Origin: an uncultured Oscillibacter sp.
GTDB lineage: Bacteria > Bacillota > Clostridia > Oscillospirales > Oscillospiraceae
Direction of reading: 5' to 3'
NCBI GenBank assembly: GCA_946494635.1
Contig: CAMMCS010000129.1
Span: 1-5,656, forward strand
Length of the DNA stretch: 5,656 nucleotides
Positions 5,554-5,656 of the stretch are shown piece by piece. The notes beneath the pieces were generated by a model. The model was given only the letters and a program-made list of their open reading frames with translations. It was not told the DNA's origin and ran no database searches. The stretch's first letter is position 1. Each line of letters starts with the position of its first letter. Both the position numbers and the translations under genes were made by a program.

Positions 5554-5656
5554 TCTACATCAACTCTTTTCTTGAAAATCGGCTGCCGCCGGAGGGGTGT
5601 TGGGGTGCGTCCCATTGGACGCGGGAAATCGCCGAAGCGCCGCCAGCGGCGGATGA
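5554..5656 (-). other. Sequence upstream of argB with two small hairpins, no recognisable gene
   Basis: This is the window's right end. GCGTCC (5607-5612) and GGACGC (5617-5622) form a perfect 6-bp stem with a 4-base loop; CCGCC (5640-5644) and GGCGG (5648-5652) form a 5-bp stem with a 3-base loop. Neither is followed by a T-run on the minus strand. One minus-strand frame is open from the edge to a TAG at 5555-5557, but its translation (ending SRKELM) does not resemble the end of ArgJ or ArgC. No convincing -35/-10 pair or ArgR-type box is seen, so whether argB is first in its transcript or internal is open. Confidence 0.35.

Overview
The window is GC-rich with a strong G/C preference at third codon positions, AAGGAG-type ribosome binding sites and protein sequences of clostridial type. 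I infer a GC-rich gut-type Bacillota, most likely an Oscillospiraceae relative (Flavonifractor/Lawsonibacter/Oscillibacter-like). This is judged from sequence style, not from a database match.

Layout. Positions 1-772 (minus strand) hold the N-terminal 257 residues of a C45-type Ntn hydrolase/acyltransferase that runs off the left edge. Positions 773-1005 are a divergent promoter region, with a near-consensus sigma-A promoter and a palindrome for the hydrolase and a separate extended -10 promoter for the gene on the plus strand. Positions 1006-2313 (plus) encode a membrane-anchored XRE-family regulator: cytoplasmic HTH, acidic linker, one transmembrane helix, coiled coil and a large extracytoplasmic beta-rich domain. 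A strong bidirectional hairpin (2319-2356) ends this gene and the convergent arginine operon.

Positions 2364-5553 (minus) carry arginine biosynthesis genes in transcription order argB (N-acetylglutamate kinase), argD (acetylornithine aminotransferase) and argF (ornithine carbamoyltransferase). argB and argD are tightly coupled: the argD ribosome binding site lies in the last codons of argB. argD and argF are separated by a 123-bp repeat element made of 7-bp AGAGTNN units arranged as long inverted arms around two small hairpins. The steps normally supplied by argC and argJ are not in the window. The 103 bases upstream of argB contain two hairpins and nothing recognisable.

How the genes work together. 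ArgB and ArgD catalyse the second and fourth steps of ornithine synthesis from glutamate, and ArgF converts ornithine plus carbamoyl phosphate to citrulline. The left-hand pair (hydrolase and divergent membrane regulator) is a separate unit. A sensor-effector relationship between them is plausible from the divergent arrangement but is inference only. I see no obviously new system; the least ordinary items are the heptad inverted-repeat element inside the arg operon and the membrane-spanning XRE protein beside the C45 hydrolase.
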